A stretch of 64,000 nucleotides of DNA from JAFDZO01 sp044226845 (GCA_044226845.1 JBGAGG010000008.1:1-64000); one strand, 5' to 3'; numbered from the stretch's first letter, positions 8,739 to 18,243 are shown. Notes: a model not told the origin generated them from the sequence alone. A program made the numbers and translations.

Positions 8739-10187
8739 ATGAAGGATACAAAACTTTCCGAAATATTGCTTAAGTTAACGAAGATAGAATTTCGGAATCT
8801 CGAAGAGTTTCTTCTTTCTCCTTTCTTCAATAAGAATCAGAACATTCTCAAGCTATATTATATTTTAAAAGATAACTATCATATGCTTTCAACCGGTATG
8901 ATGGACCAGCAGGAAATATTCAGACAGATTTTCCCTAAGGAAAAATTCGATGACGTTAAATCCCGAAAGCTATTATCAAACTTTACAAAGCTTGTCGAAC
9001 AATATCTTATTATACTTGAGCTTGATAACAATAAGGTTAATACTAATATAATTTTGCTGAATGCATTCAAGGACAGAAATATCACTAAGTCGTTTGAAAG
9101 CCTTAAGCAGATTATCCTGAAGGAAAAAACTCTTGGAATAAAAATGAATGAGAAGTATTATCAGGATATGGTAAATCTTTACGCTCAGATGCTCTCATAT
9201 CATGCAGATTCTATTTCATCCGAATATGAAGTGCTGATAACAAAACTTGAAGAAGCGCAGAATTATAAATTTATAATCAGCAAGCTGAATATAAATTATC
9301 TTTCCAGCTATGTTAAAAATAATTCAAATAAAAATTTTAATCAGAGAAACTGGTGTTTTGATGATGTAATTAAATTTGTTGAAAAGAATAAAGATACTAT
9401 CAAATCTGAACATCCTGTAGTTTATCTTCATTATCTTAACCATATAATGACGCAGGATGAAGACGCTCCCGCTCCGTTCAATGAGATGAAAGAGTTTATG
9501 GAAGCCCATATTGACCAGCTTGATAAAGCAAGCATAAGATTCTTCCTTATGAATATGAACAATTATTGCGTGAAGCTTTACTGGAACGGAAGCAACGATG
9601 CCCTGAATGATATTTTAAGAATCAATTCTTATCTGGACGAAAAAGATATTTTGTTTATAGATAAAAAAGTTAATGCAAATAATTTCCTCACAGTCGTAAA
9701 TCTTTCATTGAAACTGAATGCAGTACAATGGGTAGAGAGTTTTTTAAATAAATATAAAGATAGGTTCCCCGAAGAATTAAAAGACTCAACTGTTTACCTT
9801 ACACTTGCCAGAATTTTATTTGCGCGCAAGGAGTACGATAAATCTCTCTTCGCATTAGGCAAAGTAAAGTATATAAATTATTTCTATTATATAAATTCAA
9901 AGCTGCTGCTTTGCAAATTGTATTACGAACTGAATTACCTTAAAGAAATTTCTTCTATTATAGAAAGCATAAAGCAGTTTCAAAAAAGAAACGATAATAT
10001 TCCTGTGGCTATGAATAAGGCAATTAATAGTTTCCTTTCCTATCTGAAAAAACTGGTGCGTATGAAAATGAATCCGAATGAGAGACTTAACTATGAAGAA
10101 ATTTTAAAGGCAACTTATACAGCAGAAAAAGAATGGCTGGCAGATAAAGTGAAAGAGCTTATTCACACATTGCCTAAAGCAAGTTAA
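8739..10187 (+). CDS. Conserved hypothetical protein, helical, SPFFNKN family
   Basis: A 482-residue, almost wholly alpha-helical cytosolic protein with no signal peptide. Near the N-terminus it carries LLSPFFNKNQNILKLYYIL followed by IFRQIFPKEKFDD and LSNFTKLVEQYL. I recognise this as typical of an uncharacterised family common in Bacteroidota, but I know no function. The middle and C-terminus look like TPR-type helical repeats (for example YLTLARILFARKEYDKSLFALGKV). It is a single-gene unit ending in a strong hairpin terminator. Confidence 0.65.
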   Translation: MKDTKLSEILLKLTKIEFRNLEEFLLSPFFNKNQNILKLYYILKDNYHMLSTGMMDQQEIFRQIFPKEKFDDVKSRKLLSNFTKLVEQYLIILELDNNKVNTNIILLNAFKDRNITKSFESLKQIILKEKTLGIKMNEKYYQDMVNLYAQMLSYHADSISSEYEVLITKLEEAQNYKFIISKLNINYLSSYVKNNSNKNFNQRNWCFDDVIKFVEKNKDTIKSEHPVVYLHYLNHIMTQDEDAPAPFNEMKEFMEAHIDQLDKASIRFFLMNMNNYCVKLYWNGSNDALNDILRINSYLDEKDILFIDKKVNANNFLTVVNLSLKLNAVQWVESFLNKYKDRFPEELKDSTVYLTLARILFARKEYDKSLFALGKVKYINYFYYINSKLLLCKLYYELNYLKEISSIIESIKQFQKRNDNIPVAMNKAINSFLSYLKKLVRMKMNPNERLNYEEILKATYTAEKEWLADKVKELIHTLPKAS

Positions 10188-10200
10188 ATTTTAGACATAA

Positions 10201-10226
10201 AAAAACCCGCATTAAGCGGGTTTTTT
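10201..10226. terminator. Bidirectional rho-independent terminator
   Basis: The arms AAAAACCCGC and GCGGGTTTTTT flank an ATTAA loop. A-run and T-run on the two sides let it serve both the plus-strand gene ending at 10187 and the minus-strand aldehyde dehydrogenase gene ending at 10252. Confidence 0.9.
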
Positions 10227-10251
10227 GTTTGTACATCTTATGTGATCTGAA

Positions 10252-11640
10252 TTAATTTTTATATGAGATTTTCTTCGGAACTGTAAACTGTCTTAATCCG
10301 TCAATTGAACCTAAGTAACCGAAGCCGCTTTGTTTTATTCCTACCCATGGTGTGCCTGATACGCCGCCAATTCCCTGATTAACACCAACCATGCCAGATT
10401 CAACCTGTCTTGCTATTTCTTTTCCTTTATTCTGATTCTTCGTCCACACTGTTGCGCCAAGTCCGAAGCTTGAGTTATTTGCTTTTTCAACTGCTTCCTC
10501 TGCGCTTTTAACTTTCTGAATGCAGACTACAGGTCCGAATGTTTCTCTTACCATGATATCGTGCTTATCGGAAAGGTTGCTTAAAACTGTAGGCTCCATA
10601 AAAAATCCTTCGCCTTCAATTTTACTTCCGCCGTGTAAAAGCTTTGCGCCTTTTCTTCTTGCTTCATCTATCTGCGAAAGAACGTGCGCTCTTTGTGTAT
10701 CGTTTACCATTGGTCCCATATCAACATCATCGGTGCTTTTACCGACTTTCCAGTTCTTTAAATTCTCCAGAACTAATTTTTCAAATTTATCAGCAACTTT
10801 ATCTTCAATATAAATTCTTTCAACTGAAACACATACCTGTCCTGAGTTTCTTAATGAACCGTTCACAGCGTACTTTGCAGCTCTTTCCAAATCTGCATCT
10901 TTTAAAATTATCATTGGGTCTTTACCGCCGAGCTCAAGCACTAATCTGTTGAGATTTTTTGCGCAGGCTGCCATAATTCTTTTACCTACATTCTGCGAAC
11001 CTACAAAGGCAACCATATCAATATCAGAATTGATAAGAATCTCACCGACTTCTTCTGCACCCTGTAATAAATTTATCGCGCCTTTAGGAAGGTAGTTATT
11101 ATAAATTTCATAGATTGCTTTTCCTGCAAGCGGAGTATTTTCCGAAGGCTTGAACACAACTGTATTGCCTGCAAGCAATGCAGGTGTAAGAAGAGATTCA
11201 GGCATTCCTACAGGGAAATTCCACGGAGTAATAACAGCAACAACGCCAAGAGGCATTCTGTGAAGCTCAGTAGTAGTATTTTCTTCTTTCAGCATTTCAA
11301 CTTCATAAGCCTTCTCTGCCATGTTAATATTCTCTTCGATTGCATAAGCTGTTCCAAGCACTTCACCGACAGCAGATTTCAAAGGCTTTCCCATTTCATC
11401 GGCAATAATTCTTCCGATTCTATCTTTCGCTTTTGCTAAATCTTTTGCCACAGATTTCATCAGAGCAATTCTTTTTTTAAGAGGAGTATTGCCCCATACT
11501 TTATATGCCTTGTGAGCGAGCTTTACTGCTGAAGCAATTTCACCTGCTGAAGAACATTTTATTTTTTCAATTAATGCGCCTGTCGAAGGATTTACATCTA
11601 GTATAAACTTCTTGTGCATTTTTGTTAAATATGTTTGCAT
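10252..11640 (-). CDS. NAD(P)-dependent aldehyde dehydrogenase, succinate-semialdehyde type
   Basis: Oxidises an aldehyde to the acid with NAD(P)+. It shows VITPWNFP, the cofactor loop with FKPSENTPL, FVGSQNVGK, the general base E236 in LELGGKDP, and the catalytic C270 in SGQVCVSVER. Length (462 aa) and wording are closest to the GabD/YneI group of succinate-semialdehyde dehydrogenases, but substrate specificity is not certain. It is the third gene of a minus-strand operon after an SDR and an epimerase-type SDR (9-base gap), suggesting that the three handle one carbonyl-containing metabolite. Confidence 0.88.
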   Translation of the reverse strand: MQTYLTKMHKKFILDVNPSTGALIEKIKCSSAGEIASAVKLAHKAYKVWGNTPLKKRIALMKSVAKDLAKAKDRIGRIIADEMGKPLKSAVGEVLGTAYAIEENINMAEKAYEVEMLKEENTTTELHRMPLGVVAVITPWNFPVGMPESLLTPALLAGNTVVFKPSENTPLAGKAIYEIYNNYLPKGAINLLQGAEEVGEILINSDIDMVAFVGSQNVGKRIMAACAKNLNRLVLELGGKDPMIILKDADLERAAKYAVNGSLRNSGQVCVSVERIYIEDKVADKFEKLVLENLKNWKVGKSTDDVDMGPMVNDTQRAHVLSQIDEARRKGAKLLHGGSKIEGEGFFMEPTVLSNLSDKHDIMVRETFGPVVCIQKVKSAEEAVEKANNSSFGLGATVWTKNQNKGKEIARQVESGMVGVNQGIGGVSGTPWVGIKQSGFGYLGSIDGLRQFTVPKKISYKN

Positions 11641-11649
11641 TTATTTTTC

Positions 11650-12708
11650 TTATAATAGTTTTTTAAATAATCCCAGAACTCCCTGTTTCCAGGCAATTCT
11701 ATGAGTCACGCCCGTGCCCTGTTGTATAGTGTGTTTATTATCAAGATACCATTGGTATGAACGGATAAGTGCCTGTGAGTTTGAGAATTTGGGATCCCAG
11801 CCAAGCTGCTTCTGAGCTTTTTCAATTGATACGAATGAGTCAGTATCGGCTGTTCCGTAAATCCATTTATATAATGGTGAAAGATTCAGTAATTCAAAAA
11901 TTCTAAGGAAAAATTTTATTGGTCCGGCAGGAGTTCCCATTACACGTGAACCTGTTCCGGCATATTCGCACATTGCGCCTACATCTTCTCTTACAGTTTT
12001 AAATTCTTTAGCGCCTACATTGAACGTATCATTTATTTTTTCAAGCGGAAGAGTTGAGCATAATAAAATAGCATCGACCAGATCTTCTACTTCAAATAAC
12101 TGATAGCGGTTTTTTCCGTTTCCAATAATAGGAATTTTTACGCCTGATTCAATCCAATCATAAAGAATCTGGAATACACCAAGTCTTGCAGTTCCGATAA
12201 AACTTTTTGGTCTTAAAATGGCAATCGGTAATCCTTTCGTTCTGTACTCTTCGCAGATTTCCTCACCCATGATTTTACTTTTGCCGTAAGGACCTACACC
12301 GACTCTCGGATGATATTCGTACAACGGATGAACATCAGGTACACCGTAAACAGAAGTGGAAGAAATGAAGACCATTCTTCCGACTTTATTTTTTAATGCT
12401 GCTTCACAAACGTTTCTTGTTCCATCAACGTTTGTTTCAAAGATATCTTTTTTCTTCCAGAGTGGTAAAGCGGCTGCGCAATGAATTACAACGTCAGCAC
12501 CTTTGAACATTTCGTCCATTTGTTTTGCATCGCGAACGTCTCCGTAAATCATATTTATCTCTTTATTGTAATCGCCTTCTTCGAAAGGTGCTATATCAAA
12601 GAAAGTTGTGTTCTTATAGGGAGTGATTTGATTTATTTTCAGGTTAATGTGATAGCCTAAAAATCCTGCTCCTCCTGTTACAATAATTTTTAATTCTTTT
12701 TCTGCCAT
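11650..12708 (-). CDS. NAD-dependent epimerase/dehydratase (extended SDR)
   Basis: Extended short-chain dehydrogenase/reductase with an N-terminal Rossmann motif TGGAGFLG (residues ~11-18), GDVRD, HCAA and the active-site pair ISSTSVYG plus YGKSK. It is of the type that acts on nucleotide sugars or sterol-like substrates (3beta-HSD/GalE relatives). The C-terminal part (GWDPKFSNSQALIRSYQWYLDN) matches the usual end of such proteins. It is the middle gene of the operon, 21 bases after the SDR gene. No sugar-nucleotide genes surround it, so its substrate is unknown. Confidence 0.8.
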   Translation of the reverse strand: MAEKELKIIVTGGAGFLGYHINLKINQITPYKNTTFFDIAPFEEGDYNKEINMIYGDVRDAKQMDEMFKGADVVIHCAAALPLWKKKDIFETNVDGTRNVCEAALKNKVGRMVFISSTSVYGVPDVHPLYEYHPRVGVGPYGKSKIMGEEICEEYRTKGLPIAILRPKSFIGTARLGVFQILYDWIESGVKIPIIGNGKNRYQLFEVEDLVDAILLCSTLPLEKINDTFNVGAKEFKTVREDVGAMCEYAGTGSRVMGTPAGPIKFFLRIFELLNLSPLYKWIYGTADTDSFVSIEKAQKQLGWDPKFSNSQALIRSYQWYLDNKHTIQQGTGVTHRIAWKQGVLGLFKKLL

Positions 12709-12729
12709 TTATATGAATAGAGTTAATTA

Positions 12730-13470
12730 TTAATAATTACCAAAAACTTTTATTATAGAACTTCTTATAGAATTTCCGTTATCTGAAATTAAGAAAGAAA
12801 TCGCATCTGCAACTTCTTCAGGCTTTACCCATTTTTTAATATCTTCTTCACTTCCCCATTCACGGTTTGCAGGCGTATCAATAATGCTTGGCATTACAGT
12901 GTTAGCTCTTATATTGTAATCTTTATATTCTTCTGAAACAGTATCCATCAGCCAGTTTACTCCTGCTTTAGAGTATGAGTAAGGAAAGCGCGATGCTTCC
13001 GGCTTCATACCGGCAATTGCACCTATGGAAACAATCCTTCCGAAACTATTTCTCTTCATTATTTTAAGGCACTCTCTTGTAAAAAAGAATGTAGATTTAA
13101 AATTGAAAGTGAACATCTTATCAAATGCTGCCGTATCTAAATCAGCTATGTTTACCGGAGCGTGAATTCCTCCGACAGTATTAATTAAATAATCTATGCT
13201 TCCCTTTTCCTGAATCTCTACGCTGTCAACAAAATCTTTTACTGAATTTTCATCGAATGCATTACAATCGAATGCAAATATTTTTCTAAGCTTGAACTCA
13301 CCTTCATCTGCTGATGAAGAGTTATCGAATACATGGTTGAACTCATCCATTGTGAGAGTCGGGATGTAAACTTTTATTCCCTGCTCAGCTAATTTATGAG
13401 CAACAACTCTTCCGAGAGCGCCTGTCCCGCCTGTAACAATTGCAACTTTATCTTTTGTATCTGATTTCAT
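12730..13470 (-). CDS. Short-chain dehydrogenase/reductase (classical SDR)
   Basis: Classical SDR oxidoreductase of 246 aa. The cofactor-binding motif is TGGTGALG at residues ~14-21, with NTVGG in place of NNAG and the active-site YSYSK. The Ser of the catalytic triad lies in IVSIGAIAG. These parts define the fold and the NAD(P)H-dependent chemistry but not the substrate. It is the first gene of the three-gene minus-strand dehydrogenase operon. Confidence 0.88.
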   Translation of the reverse strand: MKSDTKDKVAIVTGGTGALGRVVAHKLAEQGIKVYIPTLTMDEFNHVFDNSSSADEGEFKLRKIFAFDCNAFDENSVKDFVDSVEIQEKGSIDYLINTVGGIHAPVNIADLDTAAFDKMFTFNFKSTFFFTRECLKIMKRNSFGRIVSIGAIAGMKPEASRFPYSYSKAGVNWLMDTVSEEYKDYNIRANTVMPSIIDTPANREWGSEEDIKKWVKPEEVADAISFLISDNGNSIRSSIIKVFGNY

Positions 13471-13518
13471 TAATTTTAACTTTTGTCCTGCTTATTACAA
13501 ATAATATTCACCTAATTT

Positions 13519-14040
13519 TTAATCTTCCATTAGAAATATTTTCCTTTTATCACTATACAAAAGATTTAAGGGTTTATACTCTTCAATGAAAATCCGTAAA
13601 TAAAAAGAATCTTCTTTTAGTGTATCGGAAATATTATCATACTTTTTTAAATTAGAGTTGTACTCATTCATAGATACAATTTCATATTCATATTTGATTT
13701 TTCTTTAACATTCAGAGTTTCCAATCTCATTTAAACCAAGCGGAAGTTTATTGTTTTTAGTCTTATATTCATGAATCTCATTAATTATTTCTTTTCCGCA
13801 CTCAATATCATTATAAATTTTTTCTCCTTTTATATAAGGGTAAACCAAAAGAGAGAATACAAAAACAACATAAACAATGTTCAATATAATTTTTACTTGA
13901 ATCTTAACTTTCCTTATCAAGAAATTAAATAAAAAAAGAAAAATAACACAAATAGTATAAAATAAAAAATTATTCGGAATTTTTTCGTATAAAGTTAATC
14001 CGTATTCAAAGTACCATATATAAAAAAAATAAGCGAACAT
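13519..14040 (-). pseudogene. Small membrane protein gene interrupted by an in-frame TAA
   Basis: The open frame from 14040 to 13705 encodes 111 aa with three hydrophobic segments and then IINEIHEYKTKNNKLPLGLNEI, a pattern seen in small proteins with a pseudopilin-like periplasmic domain. After TAA (13707-13705) the same frame runs on for 61 sense codons to TAA at 13519. They read RKIKYEYEIVS and later FYLRIFIEEYKPLNLLY, which look like the missing end of such a domain. I therefore read it as one ~172-residue gene broken by a nonsense codon, or a sequencing error. It lies 12 bases after anmK on the same strand. The family assignment is weak. Confidence 0.55.
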
Positions 14041-14052
14041 TTTTAATATCTA

Positions 14053-15216
14053 TTACGCTAAACAAATTTTACCCTGAATAACTTCCCTCTTTGCGCCTGT
14101 AACGCTGGGCAGATTTGAAGTCATTCCGTTATATGTTTCGTTTGCAAGTATTGCAAATAAAACCGCTTCTTTATTCTTTGCTGTAATACCTTTTGAATCT
14201 AATTTTAAAATTTTAGTTCCGGCCAAATAAGTTGAAATGCTCTGAACTAAAAATTTATTCTCTGCACCGCCTCCGCTTATATGAAGCTCTTCTATTGAGC
14301 CGCATCCCTTTGGAAGAAAATTCATTATGTTGTAACAAATTGTAAACGCCGTGAACTCAGTAACTGTGCTTATTATATCCTGCTTAGGTATACCTTTGGA
14401 ATTTTTTAAAATGTAATTAATAAAATCTTCGCCGTAATACTCGCGTCCTGTTGCCTTAGGCGGCTTAGCCGTATAATATTTATCTTTCGCTTTAAGCTTG
14501 TTGAATAACACAGGATTCAGTTTTCCCTGCGATGCAATCTTTCCGTTCTTATCAAAATCCTGTTTATAAAACTTCTTCATCAGGGCATCGATCATCATAT
14601 TCCCTGCGCCGGTATCGAAAGCCGTAACTTCATTTTTTTTACATCCTTTTTTCAGAATCGTTACGTTGCCTATTCCCCCTATATTTAAAAGAGCGATGTT
14701 CTTCTTTGTACCCCCGAACAAAATATAATCAAGGTAAGGAGCGAAAGGCGCTCCGTTTCCGTTTACAGCCATATCCGCAGTTCTGAAATCGCCAATAGTT
14801 GTTATTCCCGTCAAAGAGGCAATAACAGAAGGGTCTCCAATTTGCAATGTTGCCTTGGATTTTATGCCGCCAACTGCTTTTTCCTGAGGGATATGGTAAA
14901 TTGTCTGTCCGTGGGAACCGATAAATGAAATTGAGGAAGAATTTATTTTCCGCTTTGTGAGGAACTCCTTAACTGCCTGAGCAAATGCCTTGCCAACAAT
15001 AAAATTCAGCAGACAAATCTCCTCAACATTGCTGCTTGCAATATGAGAATTTTTAAGTATTAATTTTTTAAGCTCGTTAGAGTATCGCTTCGAATAAAAT
15101 TCTTTAACTTCAATTTTTGTCTTAGTCCCAAAACCCGATACTTCCACTAAAACACAGTCGATAGAATCGACGGAAGTCCCCGATAAAATTCCAATAATTC
15201 TCGTAACTTTAGGCAT
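14053..15216 (-). CDS. anmK: Anhydro-N-acetylmuramic acid kinase
   Basis: AnmK phosphorylates and opens 1,6-anhydro-MurNAc to MurNAc-6-phosphate in cell-wall recycling. It begins with the ATP-binding loop IGILSGTSVDSIDCVLVE, and has SFIGSHGQTIYHIP, then GDFRTADMAVNGNGAPFAPYLD-type core residues, FDTGAGNMMID and a C-terminal ISGGGAENKF. Length 387 aa matches the family. It appears to lead a transcript that continues into the broken small membrane gene. No other recycling gene is adjacent. Confidence 0.93.
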   Translation of the reverse strand: MPKVTRIIGILSGTSVDSIDCVLVEVSGFGTKTKIEVKEFYSKRYSNELKKLILKNSHIASSNVEEICLLNFIVGKAFAQAVKEFLTKRKINSSSISFIGSHGQTIYHIPQEKAVGGIKSKATLQIGDPSVIASLTGITTIGDFRTADMAVNGNGAPFAPYLDYILFGGTKKNIALLNIGGIGNVTILKKGCKKNEVTAFDTGAGNMMIDALMKKFYKQDFDKNGKIASQGKLNPVLFNKLKAKDKYYTAKPPKATGREYYGEDFINYILKNSKGIPKQDIISTVTEFTAFTICYNIMNFLPKGCGSIEELHISGGGAENKFLVQSISTYLAGTKILKLDSKGITAKNKEAVLFAILANETYNGMTSNLPSVTGAKREVIQGKICLA

Positions 15217-15465
15217 TTAGTCCGTTAATTTTGAGCATATTTTGAAACAAATATACAATTTTTACGAATTATATTCTATGGAGAAACATATCCGCTAAGC
15301 AGAGCCGATAAACATATCTGTAATCTTTCCCTCACATTAAAGATGGCGAACTTTAATAGCTTTGGAACTAAGTTCAAAGAAAAGAGTGTAAAGATTAGAA
15401 ATCTTTATTATTTACATTTATTTTGATAATATTTTTTATGATTTTGCTACAAATTAATTTCTAAA

Positions 15466-15816
15466 ATGGAAGAATTTAGCATTACTAAGAAAAGTTCGGG
15501 AGATATTGAGATCCTTAACCTGGAAGGATTCCTCGACGCCCATACTTCAGTAGAGCTGGAAAAGGAACTTGAATCACTATTAGCTTCGAACAAGTTTAAG
15601 ATTATAGTGAATTTCAAGAAACTGACTTATATAAGCAGCGCCGGACTGGGAGTATTTATGGCTTACATCGAAAATACAAGAGATAATAAAGGTGATATAA
15701 AGCTTTGTGAAATGAGCGAGAAGATATTCAATATATTTGATATGCTCGGATTTCCTATTTTATTTGAGATCTACAATGAAGAGAATACAGCAGTAGAAAA
15801 ATTCAGCAATAACTAA
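15466..15816 (+). CDS. STAS-domain anti-anti-sigma factor (RsbV-like)
   Basis: Single STAS domain of 116 aa, like RsbV/SpoIIAA, which binds an anti-sigma kinase and is switched by Ser phosphorylation. The loop YISSAGLGVF at residues 55-64 places the likely phosphorylated Ser at S58. The upstream 249 bases are AT-rich and hold no gene. Directly downstream are an RsbW-like ATPase domain and a PP2C phosphatase, so the phosphorylating and dephosphorylating partners are encoded next to it. No sigma factor gene is nearby, so the regulated target is unknown. Confidence 0.9.
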   Translation: MEEFSITKKSSGDIEILNLEGFLDAHTSVELEKELESLLASNKFKIIVNFKKLTYISSAGLGVFMAYIENTRDNKGDIKLCEMSEKIFNIFDMLGFPILFEIYNEENTAVEKFSNN

Positions 15817-15823
15817 CAGACTA

Positions 15824-16303
15824 TTGAGCGATAATGTAAAAATATTGATTTCAAGTTCTACTAAAAACCTTTCAACAGTGAGAAAGTTTGTGGAAGAGAG
15901 CGCTGAGCACAGCGGGCTTGACCAGGCTACTATCAACCAGATAGTGCTTTCAGTTGACGAGGCTTGTACCAATATTATTAAACATGCGCATAAATATAAT
16001 GAAGCCAATACAATTGAAATAGAAGTTGAAACTGAAAACAATCAGATCAAAATCACTTTCAATTATAAAAGCGGTAACACATTCGATCCGAACGATGCAT
16101 CAAATCCTGATATGACTGAGTATTTCAAAAATTTCAGAGTCGGAGGACTTGGAATCCCAATCATGAAAAAATTCATGAGCAAAATTATCGCACAGCATAA
16201 AAATCCTGATATAAATTCTCTTATTTTAATAAAATCTTTAGATAAACCATCATCTTTCCCGGCAGGGGCAAAGCAATTCAGAGGCACAATAGTATTCCGG
16301 TAA
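15824..16303 (+). CDS. HATPase_c anti-sigma factor / serine kinase (RsbW-like)
   Basis: GHKL-type ATPase domain of 159 aa. The N box VDEACTNIIKHA contains E46 and N50, and the G box is VGGLGIPIMKKFM. RsbW-type proteins phosphorylate their STAS partner and sequester a sigma factor or other target. The start is a TTG 8 bases after the STAS gene, and I see no ATG in frame nearby. The C-terminus is slightly longer than in SpoIIAB. It sits between its predicted substrate and predicted antagonist phosphatase. Confidence 0.88.
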   Translation: MSDNVKILISSSTKNLSTVRKFVEESAEHSGLDQATINQIVLSVDEACTNIIKHAHKYNEANTIEIEVETENNQIKITFNYKSGNTFDPNDASNPDMTEYFKNFRVGGLGIPIMKKFMSKIIAQHKNPDINSLILIKSLDKPSSFPAGAKQFRGTIVFR

Positions 16304-16322
16304 ATTTAAGTACCTTCTCTCA

Positions 16323-18062
16323 ATGTCCAGAACAGAATCAGAGCAAAAACAGCTTGAGTTAAATTCGCTGATTGAGTTTTCACAAACTCTTAACGGCAAT
16401 CTTGACCTTGATTTCATCTTCCGTAATATTCTTCTGAGTATCATGGGTAAAATGCTTATCTCGAAAGCTCTAGTTCTCATTAAAAAAGATTTTGTAAACT
16501 CGAGTGAAGTTTATCTGCCTATCACATGCAGAGGCATAGATATAAAAAATGTTCCTAAGGAACTTGAATTAGTTTTTCCGAAGATACCATTCTTTCACGC
16601 AGATGATTTAGATACCTGCCATACATTAAAAGATTACGGCTTAAAATATTTTTTCAAAATTTATTTTCAGAATAAGTTACTTGGAGTATTATGCCTGGGA
16701 GATAAGCTCGGTGCGCATACATCGGAGCTAAGTAAGAATGAAATTGTTTTCATTGAAACTATGCTGAACATATCTGCATCTGCCATTGAGAACACTATTA
16801 AGTTTACGGAAATTAAAGCGCTTAACCAGAATTTAAGCTCAAAGATCCAGCAATTGAAATCGCTGTTTGAGCTAAGCAAAGAGTTCAACTCCAATTTTTT
16901 AAATAAAGAAAACATTCTGAAGCTGTTGAATTTTTCTTTGCTCGGGAATTTCGGCATAAGAGATTATGCTATCATTTCAAAAGATAAAGAAGAAAAGCTT
17001 TATCTTATGAAGGAAAATAAAAACGTCAATCTGGAAGACTTTGATGTTGAGATTTTAAACACATTGAATAAGCCTTACATGATTCAGCAGGAAAATGGTA
17101 ACGAGTTTCTGGACAGCCTTTATAAAAAACACTACGAGCTTATAATACCTACAGTTAACGACGGCAAAACAGATAACATTATCATACTCGGTAAAAAGCT
17201 GACACAGAAATCTTATAGCGAAAGTGATTTAGAATTTCTTGAATCTATTGTAAATCTTTCAGTAATGTCGATTGAAAACTCAATGCTATTTGATGAGTTT
17301 CTTGATAAGAAAAAAATTGAGAGTGAGCTGCGAATTGCAAGAGAGATTCAGATTGCGCTGCTGCCGAAAAATATACCTGATGTTCAGGATTACGATATCA
17401 CAGCAACAAATATTCCTGCTCTGCATATCGGAGGCGATTATTTTGATGTTATAAAATTAAATGAGAACAAAGTTGCGCTGATAATTGCAGACGTATCAGG
17501 GAAAGGAACGCCGGCTTCCCTGCTGATGTCCAATATACAGTCTGCAGTTCACTCGTATTTAAAACTATATGCTGAAGATACTTTTGATTTGGAAAGTGTT
17601 ACAGGAAAGATAAACGAATTAATCTATGAAAATACTCCACCGGAAAAGTTTATAACCTTCTTCTGGGGAATACTGGATACAAACACTCATGAATTTGAAT
17701 ATATAAATGCAGGACACAACCCTCCTTTTGTATTAAAAAATTCCCACGTTCATTTATTGGATAAAGGCGGATTTATGATCGGCATTATGGATACAGGCGT
17801 GATTTATGAAAAAGGAAAAATTACTTTGGGAGATGAAGATGTGCTGATATTCTACACTGACGGTGTGACTGAAGCGCAGAATAATCTTAACGAAGAATAC
17901 GGCGACGAGAACTTAATTTCATTTGTAAAAAATATTCGCGGCGAAACATCCAAAACAATTCTTACAGAGATCACAAACTCTATTGATTCATTCACAAAAG
18001 GAATGCCTCAGTACGACGATATCACTCTTATTATCTTAAAGAAGAATAAGTGCACTAAATAA
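16323..18062 (+). CDS. GAF-domain PP2C phosphatase (RsbU/SpoIIE type)
   Basis: Sensor phosphatase of 579 aa. Residues ~10-160 and ~180-330 look like two GAF domains separated by a helical linker (LNQNLSSKIQQLKSLFELSKEF). A signalling helix with AREIQIALLPKNIP leads into the SpoIIE domain. The metal-binding acidic residues are present in HIGGDYFDV, IADVSGKGTPASLLMS, FYTDGVTEA and YDDITLIIL. It should dephosphorylate the STAS protein encoded two genes upstream, completing a partner-switching module. The GAF ligand is unknown. Confidence 0.9.
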   Translation: MSRTESEQKQLELNSLIEFSQTLNGNLDLDFIFRNILLSIMGKMLISKALVLIKKDFVNSSEVYLPITCRGIDIKNVPKELELVFPKIPFFHADDLDTCHTLKDYGLKYFFKIYFQNKLLGVLCLGDKLGAHTSELSKNEIVFIETMLNISASAIENTIKFTEIKALNQNLSSKIQQLKSLFELSKEFNSNFLNKENILKLLNFSLLGNFGIRDYAIISKDKEEKLYLMKENKNVNLEDFDVEILNTLNKPYMIQQENGNEFLDSLYKKHYELIIPTVNDGKTDNIIILGKKLTQKSYSESDLEFLESIVNLSVMSIENSMLFDEFLDKKKIESELRIAREIQIALLPKNIPDVQDYDITATNIPALHIGGDYFDVIKLNENKVALIIADVSGKGTPASLLMSNIQSAVHSYLKLYAEDTFDLESVTGKINELIYENTPPEKFITFFWGILDTNTHEFEYINAGHNPPFVLKNSHVHLLDKGGFMIGIMDTGVIYEKGKITLGDEDVLIFYTDGVTEAQNNLNEEYGDENLISFVKNIRGETSKTILTEITNSIDSFTKGMPQYDDITLIILKKNKCTK

Positions 18063-18125
18063 AGTCCTTGTTTCGATGCTCCAGCGTCGGAACTTATAGT
18101 CACAATTCACTTAGACTTCCACCTG

Positions 18126-18152
18126 TCCCTCTCCTTATAAAGGAAGGGGAAG
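18126..18152. repeat. CCCTCTCC-type palindrome
   Basis: CCCTCTCCTTATAAAGGAAGGGG is an imperfect palindrome of a family seen also near 31.57, 32.62, 44.56, 59.29 and 59.54 kb. It lies in the gap between the convergent phosphatase and rpsR genes. Confidence 0.6.
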
Positions 18153-18181
18153 ACTTACTATGCCAAAAACTTTATCCAAAA

Positions 18182-18215
18182 CAAAAAGCCCTTGCATCAA
18201 TAAAGACACAAGGGC
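18182..18215 (-). terminator. rho-independent terminator of rpsR
   Basis: Read on the minus strand, GCCCTTG (18215-18209) pairs with CAAGGGC (18194-18188) across a 14-base loop and is followed by TTTTTGT. It lies about 30 bases past the rpsR stop. Confidence 0.85.
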
Positions 18216-18243
18216 GTAATTGTAAATAAAATTTATATTAAGA

